NCBI GenBank assembly: GCA_963575745.1
Contig: CAUYUJ010000670.1
Location: 1 to 32,500, forward strand
Source: Prorocentrum cordatum
Taxonomy: Eukaryota; Sar; Dinophyceae; Prorocentrales; Prorocentraceae
Direction of reading: 5' to 3'
DNA length: 32,500 nucleotides
The position numbers were made by a program, and so were the translations under genes. The notes beneath the pieces were generated by a model that saw nothing but the letters and a program-made list of their open reading frames with translations, was not told the DNA's origin and made no database searches. Below, in pieces: positions 1-9,024 of this stretch. Numbering within the stretch: position 1 is the stretch's first letter; each line of letters starts with the position of its first letter.

Positions 1-470
1 CCTCCTCCTCCTCCTCCTCCTCCTCCTACTCCTCCTTCTCTCACTCCTCCATTTCCTGCTCCTCTTTCTCCTCCTCCGCCTTCTCCTCCTCCTCCTCCTC
101 CTCCTCCTCCTCCTCCTTGTTCTCCTCCTCCTCGTCCAGGGGAAATGCGGCCGAAGCGTCGCAACCCGATTCGGAGAAGGAGGAGGAGGAGGAGGAGGAG
201 GAGGTGGAGGTGGAGGGGGAGGAGGAGGAGGAGGAGGAGGAGGAGGAGGAGGAGGAGGAGGAGGAGGAGGAGGAGGTCATGAGGAGGTCATGAGGAGGAG
301 AAGGAAGTGGAGGAGGAGGAGGAGGATGTGGAGGAGGAGGGGGAAAGAGGAGGACGAAGAGGAGGAGAAGGAGAAAGAGGAGGAACGCGAGCACGAGGAG
401 GAGGAGGAGGAGGAGGAGGAGGAGAAGGACAAGGGGGAGGAGGGAGAGGGAGAGGCCAGACGCACGCGGA
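1..470. repeat. Convergent CTC / GAG trinucleotide repeats
   Basis: Positions 1-125 are almost pure (CCT/CTC)n. After a roughly 45-bp unique spacer, positions 172-470 are (GAG/GGA)n on the same strand, so the two blocks are inverted with respect to each other and could fold into a long purine-pyrimidine hairpin. Long open frames across this stretch, on both strands, encode only poly-Ser, poly-Leu, poly-Glu or poly-Arg and are artefacts of the repeat. The left block runs off the window start. Confidence 0.95.
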
Positions 471-540
471 TCCGACGTCGATGCGACGTGGGCGTGGCAA
501 GAAGCGTCCCCCAGAGGCTTCCTGAACAACCCACATAACC

Positions 541-606
541 AACGCGCCATGATCGGGGCTGAGCTTAACATGGGCCGCGCCAAGATCGGGGCTGTCATCG
601 CGCCGG
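541..606. repeat. Dispersed CCGATC-TGGC module, first copy
   Basis: On the minus strand this stretch contains CCGATCTTGGCGCGGCCCAT followed by a second CCCCGATCATGGCGCG. The 20-base core matches 17 of 20 positions of the inverted-repeat arm at 7644-7663 (CCGATCCTGGCAAGGCCCAT). Here the two modules are direct repeats, whereas at 7631-7771 they are inverted. It looks like a divergent member of one dispersed repeat family and lies just upstream of LINE A. Confidence 0.5.
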
Positions 607-839
607 CCTGGCAGGGGGGCGGCCAGTACATCGTGGGGCCTTTAGCGCAGTTCTTCGAGCATGGGCTGGGACTTCCTCCAGCCGCCCACCTTCCTCTTCC
701 CCATCTGGCTCTTGCCCGCCCGCTTCGCCCTCTTCGTCCACTTCTACGACGTCGGGCCCCCGATTGTCGGCCTCCTTCCTCGTCTGCTTCGCGTTCGGCT
801 AATCGCCCCTCTTCTGCTTCGCCCTTGGGCATCACTTCG

Positions 840-1660
840 GGGTCTTGGAATGCGAGAGCACTGTTTCGCCGTAGATATCGTGCCAGGTCAAGGAAACTCC
901 AGTATCTGTCTGAGCTTTTGCCCAGGGGGGCTGTCGTCGGGGCCCAGGAAACCCACGGGTCGCAGGCCGAGTTGGACGACTTCCCTTGCCACCCCCACCG
1001 CCCTGTTCGAGCCTCTGTTTCTCTCTTAGACGCATCGCCGCCCCACCCTGCTGGAGGCGCCATCGCCTTCTTATGCAGATGTTGTTGCCCTCGGGCATGA
1101 AAGGCCACCTGCGATGGCGGAGGGGGCGCTTGCGGGGGGGGGTGATTCGAACGAAGTGCAACTTTGAGGAGGGCGCTTCAGTAACTCAGTAAAACATTCA
1201 CAATTTTGAGTTGGAGGGGCAGGATCGCTTCTGCCATTTTGCCCGACCACGCCGCTGCAGAGCGCCCCCCGGGGAAGCAGCTGCTGATCGCGCGCGGACA
1301 TCCCAGCGCCGCCGCGGAGCCGCGCTCTGCGCTGTCGGCGGGCACCGCCCCGCAGCATGACACTCTTTTGCAGGGGGGGGGGGGGGGGGGGGGGGCGGGG
1401 GCGCCGCGGGGGCGCGCGGTGGAGGAGGGGGGGGGGGGCTTGGGGCAGGCCGCCCCCTTTGAGAAGTTAATTAAGATCGATGGGGGAGGGCGGGGCGCAG
1501 CTCAGTGCCCCCCGGCGCGCCTTGCCTCGTATCCGCGGGGCTTTCATCGGCGTGCCTGGCTGGGCTGCGCACCAAGTCTCTGTCGGCGGTCGTGTCTGCG
1601 GGCCCCCTGAGGGTCTCGGCAAGTCTAGAACCTCCGATCATGCTGCTCTCATTGTCTCCA
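840..1660 (+). pseudogene. APE-type endonuclease remnant of LINE A
   Basis: The N-terminal motif SWNARALF starts at 843. The catalytic-Glu motif QETHG is at 945-959, with the Glu codon at 948-950, in a context like other LINE endonucleases (R-K-L-x-Y-L before it). The C-terminal SDHAALIV motif is at 1633-1656 in a different frame, preceded by a segment resembling the SRIDR region (PRIRGAFIGVPG). The middle, about 1040-1480, is too degraded to read and carries a run of 23 G at 1373-1395. In the family this domain nicks target DNA to prime reverse transcription. At least two frameshifts and an early stop near 1101 rule out function. Confidence 0.75.
1373..1395. repeat. Poly-G run of 23
   Basis: An uninterrupted run of G inside the decayed endonuclease of LINE A, followed by further G-rich sequence to about 1438. 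It probably expanded after the element died. The exact length in the genome may be affected by sequencing error. Confidence 0.9.
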
Positions 1661-2246
1661 TCGCCCCCAGAAAGAAACTAGGCCCCAAAGACAGACGCAT
1701 TCATCTTGACATTTTCGCGAGGCCCGAGCGTCGCAAGTTCCTGCCGCAGGCATTGGCGCGGGCGGGCTGCCCTGACCTCTCTGTTCTTGGTTTGCTCGCA
1801 TTTCACAGGTCGCCGGTGAGGGAGGCGGCAAGGGCAGCGAGAGAAACCAAACCGCACTTCCCCCCCGCATCGCTTCAAGGTCCGCGGTCCGAGCTGTTTG
1901 GGCGCAAGACGCTGTTCTTGCCAGAGAGCTCTCCAGATCGCTCCACGCTGCTCGCCGCTATCTTCGCGTGGGCCGTCTCCGCAGGGCCGTTGAGATCGAG
2001 GCCTCCGATGGCTTCATCGTTTTCACGAATGAGCTCAGCTACCGCTTGGGCCAGTCAGCCCGCGCGCAGATGGAGGCAAGGATGCGAGACTCGACTCCCG
2101 CTAGAAGTGCAAGCCAAGCTCAGGAGGAAATGCCTCGGGCTCAAACGACGGCGTCGGCTGCGGCCCCCATTTGGGGGGCAGACTTGTCTGAGAGGTATCC
2201 AGCTCCATGGAGGTAGCGTGACTACCGACCCCCATGCAATGTCCGA

Positions 2247-3140
2247 GTGCGCTTGCTTCGCGCTGGGGGGAGGTTTTTTCGAGCATTTCCCCGCTGCATC
2301 TTCGAGGGAAACGGAATGCCTCTTAACTGCAATGATGTTCGAGGCGCGTTCTTCGCCAAGGGTGATGAGGTTGAGGGCGCCCCGGCATCGGTCACCGGAC
2401 CCCCTGGAAACGCGCGACCCCTGGGCCTGAAGAGCGCTGACTGTAAGATCATCACGAATGTTGTTGCCAGAAGCCTCACCCCTGCAGCGCCCTCTGCTGT
2501 CGACCCCTTCCAGCGCGGCTTCGTGGTTGGCCGCAACTTCGGCTTGAACGTGCTTGAATTGGATGCTGAAGCGAGAGCTGAGTGATTGAATTATGTGTTG
2601 AGGGACCAGTTGCCGCTTTGAGTTATTTCGGCTACTCCCAGGCATTCCACTTCCATGGCCCATCAGTGGTTCGAGCTGGTCTTGAGCTCGCTCTCCCTCC
2701 CCTCTTCCCTGCTTCGCCTTCTTCGCCCCATGAAAGTGTGTCATCGCGCCGCCGTCTGTCCCGTGCGCCCCTGCAGTCGTGGCCCTGATGAGTGCATCAG
2801 AGAGTGGGCCGACTTTAAAGTCCAGCACACGCTTGTCTATCTAGGTTTAGTGCTTGGCCCTGCGGATCGCGACATCTCGTGGGAAGCGCCGACGGCCAAC
2901 TATCAATTTCGCGCTGACGCCCGTGCCCCGCCGAACATTTCTGCTCGAAGTTGCGGCGAGCGAGCGCTCGCGACTCTTTCATCTGTGAGCCAATTTCACG
3001 TGTTGCCCGAGTGGCTGCAACGCAGAGAGCATGCCAATATCGCGGCCATCTATGCTGTGCCCCGCGGCGCTTGGAGTTGCGCGGGCTTCTTGGCGCTGAA
3101 GTCGCGGGGGCGCTTCGCAGTCCGAGAGTTGATAATCTAG
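2247..3140 (+). pseudogene. Reverse transcriptase remnant of LINE A, catalytic core deleted
   Basis: The frame at 2247-2585 reads KGDEVEG, RPLGLKSADCKII (from 2415) and QRGFVVGRNFGLNVLELD (from 2511), which are the fingers and palm entry of a non-LTR RT. Motif A follows as YFGYSQAF at about 2624-2647, with the expected first Asp changed to Gly (codon 2630-2632). One extra base shifts the frame to MAHQWFELVL at 2655. The thumb motif YLGLVLGP lies at 2838-2861. Motifs B (QGCPLS) and C (ADD) cannot be found. Only about 69 codons separate motif A from YLG, against about 153 in LINE B of this window, so roughly 80 codons are missing. The copy cannot encode an active polymerase. Confidence 0.75.
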
Positions 3141-3146
3141 CAGCGC

Positions 3147-3745
3147 TCATGCGCTGCGCTCTTGCCACCTTCCCCCAGCGGGCTGAGATTTACGACAGAT
3201 TCGAGGCCGAAGCCGCGCTGCATCTCCCCTCTGTCAATGTATTGAGAGGAGATATGTCACTTCCATTTTGGCAGGCCCCGCCGCTTGTGGCCACTCTCCG
3301 CGAGGCCTCCTTGGGCTATTCTGCTCATCGCAAGTAGCGGCAGGCGGGCGCGGCGGCCGCGGCGGGCGTTCAGCTCGCGATACTTGAGGGGGGCCGTGGG
3401 CTTCAAGCGCGGGCCGCCAAGGTTCTCTCGGGCGCGCTGCGCCCGGATCATCTTGAGCGCCTGTTTTGCGAGAGACGGTTAACATACTTCCCCGAAAGAC
3501 GCAGGGCCATCCAATCCATCCCCTGGACCAGAGCGCGCGCTGTCCTTGTCCAGGTGCCCAGCTAGTGGGCGAATGCCGTCTTGAAGTCTTTGTGTTGGGG
3601 TTGGACTACGGTTTCGCGTTTCCACCGTCCTGACCAGATGAATGCTATCGATTGTTTGTGTGTTGCCTAGGCTGTCAAACCCCTGGCTCTCAGGCTCACT
3701 TTTTGATGTATTCTAGATTCCGTGAGGCGTTATCGTGCACGATTC
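3147..3745 (+). pseudogene. C-terminal region and zinc-type motif of LINE A
   Basis: After a frame change, a readable trace runs from ALMRCALATFPQRAEIYDRF through FWQAPPLVATLREA and past a stop at 3335-3337 to AIQSIPWTRARAVLVQV. Further shifts give GGWTTVSRFH and then CLCCLGCQTPGSQAHF with MYSRFREAL. This last segment resembles the CxxGC...HYxxC zinc-binding tail of dinoflagellate LINE reverse transcriptases, with the last Cys replaced by Tyr. The tail is thought to help bind template RNA. The family resemblance is recalled, not searched. Confidence 0.55.
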
Positions 3746-4145
3746 GTCGCCCCGTCCCGTCCTGTCCGATTTTGCTTATTGGCTTCTCTGACCCCTCCCC
3801 TGATTCCCCCCCTTCCACTGTCGCTGCTTTTTCATCTCTATAATATTGTCAGTAGGCTGCCCAGAGATGCCCAAGGCGTCTCCTAGAGTGCCACCCAGTC
3901 GGTCCTGCCACAGGTGCAGGCCGAGGCATGGCGACAACCATCATGATCATGAGCCTGCTGCGCCTCAGTCACGTGCCAGGAGGAGGAGGACGACAACGCG
4001 GCATTCGGGAATTCCGCGGTGCTTGTCGCAGGAATATTTCGAGGGCTCTTGAGGGTTTCGGCTTGGGCCTTTTGGAAGTAGTTGAGATCTCGCTGTGGGT
4101 TATTGGAGCCGTCTTCGGGTTTCCTGGGGGCCTCTTCGGGGCACG
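3746..4145 (+). other. No gene; ends in a WGPLG-type repeat
   Basis: Nothing recognisable lies between the end of LINE A and about 4040. From 4040 to 4148 the plus strand carries TTGAGGG / TTGGGCC / TTATTGGAG / CTTCGGG steps typical of the degenerate low-complexity family also seen at 4728, 6325, 9025, 20940, 24170 and 26653. Confidence 0.45.
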
Positions 4146-4149
4146 TTGA

Positions 4150-4635
4150 AGGGGGGAAGGAAGGGGAATTGGAAGAGGATGAGAAGGGGGGGGGCTTATC
4201 CTGCCTGAGAGAGGGATGTGGATGAGGAGGAACAGGAAGAGAAGGGCGGGTAGGAGGAGGAGAAAGAGGAGGGACACAGAGGGCGAGGAGGAGGCGGATA
4301 AGAAGGATAATGGAGAGATGGACGAGGCATAGGAAGACGAGGGAGGTCAGAAGGAGGAGGAGGACACTCAGGAAGAAGAGGAAGACGGAACAACGCTGAT
4401 GAGGAACATGACAAGAAGGATACTGAGGGGGGGGGCGAGGAGGAGAGGAAGGCGGAAGGGGGAGGAGTAGTAGAGAATGCAGGGGGAGGAAGGGGCCAGG
4501 ATGAGAAGGAAAAGGAGGGAGGAGGAGGAGGCGGAGGAGGGGGAGGAGGAGGAGGAGGAGGAGGAGGAGAGAGGAGGAGGAGGAGGAGGGAGGAGGAGGA
4601 GGAGGAGGAGGAGGAGGTAGGATGGAAGAGAGGAG

Positions 4636-4674
<39 letters not shown>

Positions 4675-4700
4675 GAGGGAGAGGAAGAGGAGGGGAGGAG
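4150..4700. repeat. Polypurine GGA / GA tract
   Basis: About 550 bp of nearly pure purine on the plus strand. It is irregular GGAAGA first, then dense (GGA)n around 4520-4620, then (GA)n at 4625-4680. Frames across it encode only Glu/Arg/Gly or their antisense and are artefacts. Confidence 0.9.
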
Positions 4701-4727
4701 CCTATTCGAGCCTTGGTGGAGGCGTTA

Positions 4728-4890
4728 TTGGAGAGCTCCTGGGGCGTCTAGGAGGTTTTTTTCGTTCGTCTTGGGGTTATATTGGCCGTGTTGGGCCGAT
4801 CTTTGAGCGACACGGGGCTCTTGTGGGCAATTGCGGGAGCCATGTTCGGCATCCTGGGTTCTTTTTGGGGCTGTTCGATATGTCGGGGCC
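4728..4890 (+). repeat. WGPLG-type degenerate repeat
   Basis: Imperfect 20- to 25-bp steps such as GAGCTCCTGGGGCGTCTAGG, CGTCTTGGGG and TTCTTTTTGGGGCTG. Translation gives LLGRLGGFFRSSWG and similar Gly/Leu/Trp-rich strings, as at several other loci in this window. It is unlikely to be coding, since the frame shifts freely between copies. Confidence 0.45.
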
Positions 4891-5254
4891 GCCCAGGGGA
4901 ACGCGAATCTGGGCGGCGACCTCCCGTGGGCCCCCCCCCCTGGACCCCCTCCCCCCCGCGGCGAAGGGATCAAAGGAAAAGGGCTCCCCTTCGACTCCAC
5001 TACGACGTTGTACAATGTCGCTTTGGATGGCACGCTTGAGGAGGGCTGAGAAGGGCCCAGAAAAAAAAAAAGGGACGGGCGACAACGGATACGACGAATA
5101 TACGATTCTGACGACGACGAAGACGACGAGGAGACGACGGACAAACTCTTCGAACACGCCGACAGGGTCGGCGGATTTGTTGACAGGTACGGTGGGGGCG
5201 GGCCTTCATGGTGTCCTCATAGTTCCTGATTGGACGCCGGTCGCCTGGGGGAGG

Positions 5255-5320
5255 GGGTGTATAGTTCAATGGTAAAACCCTTCCCGAAAGGGGGCGAATG
5301 CGGGTTGGAAGAGGAAACGC
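5255..5320 (+). other. tRNA-like fragment (possible SINE head or tRNA relic)
   Basis: TATAGTTCAATGGTAAAAC at 5260-5278 is an excellent tRNA D-arm with internal A box, close to a tRNA-Gly D-arm. About 35 bases downstream, GCGGGTTGGAAG at 5300-5311 resembles a T-arm with B box (GGTTCGAAT). The anticodon arm cannot be paired cleanly, the D-stem has one mismatch (C opposite A) and no 3' strand closes the acceptor stem. This is therefore not a working tRNA. A degraded tRNA or a tRNA-derived SINE promoter fits best; chance similarity remains possible. Confidence 0.35.
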
Positions 5321-5769
5321 TCTAGACCACCAAACGCCCTGAAGGGTTGGTGGGATTCTTTACTCCCTTTTCTGGAGAAAACGTTTGTTTCACCTTGTTC
5401 TGTATCGTCGACCAGCTGCCCCTTTGCTCTGATGCGATCCGATTTCACACGGTCCTGTTATGTGACATAATATTTGGTCTTGTGTGATCGAAGATTGGCC
5501 AGCGCAGCGAGGGGCGAACAGAGATGATTGAGAGTGCGGGCGGACGAGTCCCGTCGTAATGAACGTAAAAAAGGGCACTCTACTTCATAGGCTCTCTCGC
5601 CAGAAGTCATTTTCGGTCATCTTTACAAAACGATATGTTGTGGTTTTTGGGCTGTTTGGGTACGCGCGTTCATGTTCAAGGTTTTGGGGGGCGTCGGAGT
5701 CTCTCGGAGGATGTTTGGGTCCCTCCCCTCCCCTCCCCTCCCCTCCCCAGGACTGACAGGGCTGTCCCG
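5321..5769. other. Nothing recognised; short CCCCT repeat
   Basis: No coding or RNA signal is recognised here. A (CCCCT)n microsatellite of about five units occupies roughly 5721-5748. Confidence 0.5.
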
Positions 5770-6235
5770 ATCCAACTTTAGGTTGAGGCTGTTTCATTAT
5801 GTTGCGACTCCAGCTGCTCGGCACGGCTGCGGCAGCTGGGCGATGACAGCTGAGCGGGACTCACGGTTGCAAAACACGCAGTTCATGATGATCAGGGCGA
5901 TGCTTGGACGACGACGCGACGACGCACTGTTTCACCAGAAGGGGACATTGAAACATGGGCGGAATGGGTACAGCGCGTTACAAGCGGGGGGCGGCAAGTT
6001 ATGAATCAACGAGGCGGCACAGCGCGTTACAAACGAGGCACATACCCGGATGGATCGACGAGCGACGCTCCAGGCTTCCAACGCTGGAGTGAACGATTGG
6101 GCCAAATGAGTGCTGCACGGTGGGCCCGAAGGGTACAGGATTGGATTCCAGCTGGACAGAAAGCCCGCGGGCGCCCGCTGGCACGATGGGCGGACCAGCT
6201 TACACTGAGCCCTTGGGGCACGCAGCCGGGCACTA
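5770..6235 (+). pseudogene. C-terminal remnant of a LINE reverse transcriptase
   Basis: The frame from about 5770 reads RLRLFHYVATPAARHGCGSW, then AMTAERDSRLQNTQFMMIRA and MLGRRRDD. This matches the stretch that follows the RT domain in many non-LTR elements (pattern L..F...V.P...YG...W......L...Q..M.R..LG.RR). After a frame change at about 6000 it reads QRWSERLGQMSAARWARRVQ and then GRPLARWADQL from 6169, again the usual downstream W...RGRP..RW.D pattern. Endonuclease, the RT palm and the rest of the element are absent, so this is an isolated 3' fragment, distinct in type from LINE A and LINE B. It is not functional. Confidence 0.65.
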
Positions 6236-6254
6236 GCGCGTGCGGCTCGTACTC

Positions 6255-6283
6255 AGTGTTTCCGTTCCGTTCCGTTCCGTCCC
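6255..6283. repeat. (TTCCG)n microsatellite
   Basis: Four to five tandem TTCCG units. Confidence 0.8.
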
Positions 6284-6324
6284 CCTCGGACGCATCAGAG
6301 AGGCCGTCCAGGCAGTCTGTTGGG

Positions 6325-6480
6325 GCCTCGGTGGCTCACTGGGTCGTCTAAGGGCTTCTTGGACCACCGGTGGTGCCTCTTGGAGTTCCATCGGACACCT
6401 CTTGGGGGCCGCTTGAGATGTGTGTTGGGGCTGTGGGCCGTCTTTGGGGCCTCGTGGCTTGTTTTTGAGGCATCAGCCAC
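6325..6480 (+). repeat. WGPLG-type degenerate repeat
   Basis: Repeated steps such as GGGGCCTCGGTGG, GGGCTTCTTGG, GGTGCCTCTTGGAG, CACCTCTTGGGGGCCGCTTG and GGGGCTGTGGGCCGTC. It belongs to the same degenerate family as 4728 and 20940. Confidence 0.5.
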
Positions 6481-6951
6481 AGATGCTCTGCAGGAGCCGA
6501 AGAGCCCCCCTCGTTTCAACGACTCTCCCCGTTTGGGTGCCCATTGTGCAGGGGACCATCGCGTGCTCACATTGTGGGATTGGTTATCCCTCCTGCGCAA
6601 ACTGTCTGTCCTGCGAGCCCACCAGGACGACCAAAAACACAACACAATCGCCCAAACACGTCTTATAACCCAGAACATAGCGCGGTCATCGATCGTCGGC
6701 GACTACGATGTCGCCAACAAGTTGCATTACTGCCGCAGCCCGTCGTCCTATCTCACCGCGGCTTCGAGTCGGGCTCGCCACTCCTTCCCTGCAGTACTTG
6801 GCCCTGGCGCCCGCGAGTGTCACTCAGCAGACCGACGCTTGGTCGCCCTCGAGGCCCATCTTTGTCCATCTGCCCACATTTTTGTTGGGCGGGCGGTGGG
6901 TTGGGTGGGTGGGGTAGGGGGGAGGGGGGGGGGGGGGGGGGGGGCGAAGCT
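6481..6951. other. No gene recognised; poly-G run
   Basis: Open frames here overlap in several phases and show no motif I recognise. Positions 6898-6944 are G-rich and end in a run of about 20 G or more. Confidence 0.4.
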
Positions 6952-7021
6952 CGGGTCGGACGGAGAGGAGGGCCGGGTAAAGAGGGGGGGTAAGGAATAC
7001 TGCACGTAGTTGGTTTCGGCT
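6952..7021 (+). repeat. Dispersed 'TGCAGCTGGTTTCGGC' repeat, copy 1
   Basis: GGGTCGGACGG, GGTAAAGAGGGG, GGAATACTGCACGTAG and TTGGTTTCGGC occur in the same order and spacing as at 23587-23655 and 29251-29323. It is the most diverged of the three copies. Confidence 0.5.
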
Positions 7022-7630
7022 CCCGAAAAATCAGCCAGGTGTATTGATGCGTTGACCCCCCCTTTTCGTAGCCCCCCCTCATAGTCCGACTCGAGAATTA
7101 CTTCGACGGGCCCCTCGGGCATGGAACGCGAAGTGTTTGTTCAGCTTCCCTCCAGGCCCAGTAATTGCAGTAGGGGGGCCATCTCGGGGGCAACGATAGC
7201 GGGGGTGTAGGCTCGGAGGGGAAGGCATCGACCTCCAATCGTCCATTCATCGCCGAAAGGGGCCGCATAGCCCACCCAGAGAATCTGCGGTGTCGCTATC
7301 GGGAGCCAATCGCCGATCTATCGGCGATGCATCACCGATTCCCCGTCGATGTTCCCCCGTCTGAGTCCCTAAGGGGCGGGGCGTTTGACGCCCCCGCTGG
7401 CAACCCGAGCCCTCTCCGGTCGCACTCAAGGCACACTTCCTCGTTCAATTGCCCCTCGCGCCGCGAGGGGGCCGTCGGCGGACTGGCGGCGGCGTGGTCG
7501 ACTCCACCCCATCGCCCTCCTCCTCCCCTTCGGTGCTGGAGGTCCGAGGATCGAGCCTTTTGGACGCCTGGACCCGCTTGGGCTTCCGCGGGCCCCAGGA
7601 GATCTCGGGCGACCTCTTCGGGCGAAGATT
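7022..7630. other. No gene recognised; 20-bp palindrome
   Basis: No homology is recognised. ATCGCCGATCTATCGGCGAT at 7309-7328 is a palindrome with 9-bp arms around CT, next to a further imperfect CACCGATT copy. Confidence 0.45.
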
Positions 7631-7771
7631 ACTATGCACATGCACCGATCCTGGCAAGGCCCATCCTTGACCCAGGATCGGTGCATATGCCTTCCTGGCA
7701 AAGGCACGAGGGCGTATGCACCGATCATGGGCTCAGGATGGGTCTGGCCAGAATCGGTGCATGTGCATAGT
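7631..7771. repeat. 141-bp inverted repeat made of two nested hairpins
   Basis: Arms of 61 bp, 7631-7691 and 7711-7771, are inverted copies that differ at 8 positions (about 87% identical), with a 19-bp spacer. Each arm is itself palindromic: in the left arm, ATGCACCGATCCTGG at 7640-7654 is perfectly complementary to 7672-7686. The outer ends are ACTATGCACATGCACCGAT and its complement, with no mismatch over 19 bp. The core is shared with 541-606, so it belongs to a dispersed family. Nothing coding is implied; short frames across it merely translate the repeat. Confidence 0.9.
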
Positions 7772-8820
7772 TCTCTTTCCTCTACCTCTGGAGCCGCCCC
7801 CCAGGGCCTTCTGGGGGCCTGCAGGGCTCTGCTCGGCCGCCCCTCCGAGCCCTCGAGCTCGCCCGGCATCGCCCCTGGGCGCGCTGCGCTCTCCTCCCCT
7901 TGCGGAGCAGGGGCGCGAGGGGCAGAGAGAGACCGGCAGGGCCTGGTTTCGCCCCTGGTGGCCGTGGCCCGCATGGGGCCCCAGGGAGGTCCAGACGGCC
8001 TCGAGAGCACCCCGGCAGGAGGTTTGTCGGGGGAAAACAAACCTACCTCGCTTTTGACCACCCTCGCTTCCAAGAGATACCAAACGATGCCAAATTGCAG
8101 CCTGTACTGGTCAGGCCGCTTGACGAGGAGGCGCGTGGTATGGCTTGGTTTTGCTTGGAAGCGAAAGCGGGGTAGGTAATTCACGCTCTGAGTTTGGAAG
8201 GCCCCGGGGGGGGGGGCCCACAGCGGCGTGGAGAGCCGAGGGCACCTGGTGCCAGGGCCACCTCCTGCGGCCTTCGACGGCGGGGTCCCGTCCTCCCGGA
8301 GGGGGCGACCTCGGGGCACCCTGCTCTTGCAGAGCCCGAGCTGCGCCGCCATGCTTGCCCGCCGCTGTTGGCTTCCCCGGTGGCGGCCGCCCAGGGCATG
8401 GCTCTCGGCAAGAAGAGACCCGGCGACATCTTCGGAGGCCCGCACCGATGGCTGCTGGGAGATCGAGGGCAGGAGCAGCACGGAGGCAGTGAGAGCATGT
8501 TCGGCCGCCGGGGGCCTTTGCCGGGCCCCAGGGCAGTAGAAAGCAAGTCAGGATGGAACGATGGTCCCCTGGAATTGGTCGGAGCCCACGTTGAGCACAA
8601 GTCGCGACGCGTGAGGTCTAAGGAGAGGGAGGAGGCGGAAAATAGATTGTTTCAGAGTCCGCGGGCATTCAGAGGTCTAGACATCGGGCTTGCCGCAGCA
8701 AAGTGGAGCGCCACCCAGGACACCCGCCCATCGGTGGGAAAGTCCCCATTCTGGGGCTCGTGCGACAGCTGTTCCTCTGCAGGGCGGCGGCAGGGCGGCG
8801 CGCGCGCGCGCTGTCACACC
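7772..8820. other. GC-rich, no gene recognised; imperfect foldback
   Basis: Several long open frames on both strands, including a 351-codon minus-strand one over 7426-8481, have low-complexity Pro/Arg/Gly/Ala composition and no recognised domain. They probably reflect high GC and few stop codons. An imperfect foldback at 8042-8176 pairs CCTACC, CGCTTT and CGCTTCCAAG with complements at 8144-8176; a 10-base insertion lies in the left arm. Confidence 0.4.
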
Positions 8821-8833
8821 CAGGACTGCGAAG

Positions 8834-8937
8834 GAGAGAGAGAGAGAGAAGGACAGAGAGAGAGAGAGATAGAAGAGACGGCAGACTAAGACAAAGGGGA
8901 CAGGAGAGAAAAGAGACAGAGAGAAAGAGAGAGATCG
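8834..8937. repeat. (GA)n purine tract
   Basis: Interrupted GAGA repeats with short ACAG and ACGG breaks. Confidence 0.85.
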
Positions 8938-9024
8938 AGTACACACATGAGATAAACGAATAGACCGCCCCCTGGGGTGGCCCAGTTCGCAACCACCCCG
9001 TAATAATTTTGATACCCTTTTGGT

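Larger units (their letters stand above)
840..3745 (+). mobile_element. LINE A: decayed non-LTR retrotransposon (EN-RT-zinc tail)
   Basis: A succession of plus-strand reading-frame fragments follows the order of a non-LTR retrotransposon. It starts with an APE-type endonuclease (SWNAR, QETHG, then SDHAAL), continues with reverse transcriptase (RPLGLK..., QRGFVVGR, a motif-A remnant and the thumb motif YLGLVLGP), and ends with a C-terminal region and a Cys-rich HF motif near 3650-3720. The frames are joined only through many frameshifts and stops, so the copy is dead. No 5' ORF1 is recognisable upstream, which suggests 5' truncation, and no poly-A tail or target duplication is visible at the 3' end near 3840. 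The family call rests on motif order and residues seen by eye; the exact borders are uncertain. Confidence 0.8.

Noticed and set aside
41-1108. 355-codon minus-strand open frame
   Set aside because: Mostly translations of GAG/CTC repeats and the antisense of the LINE A endonuclease; no domain.
5250-5330. Functional tRNA-Gly
   Set aside because: No closing acceptor strand, weak anticodon stem and altered T-loop; kept only as a tRNA-like fragment.
7426-8481. 351-codon minus-strand frame that might be a gene
   Set aside because: Crosses the inverted repeat at 7631-7771, overlaps open frames in other phases and shows no motif.
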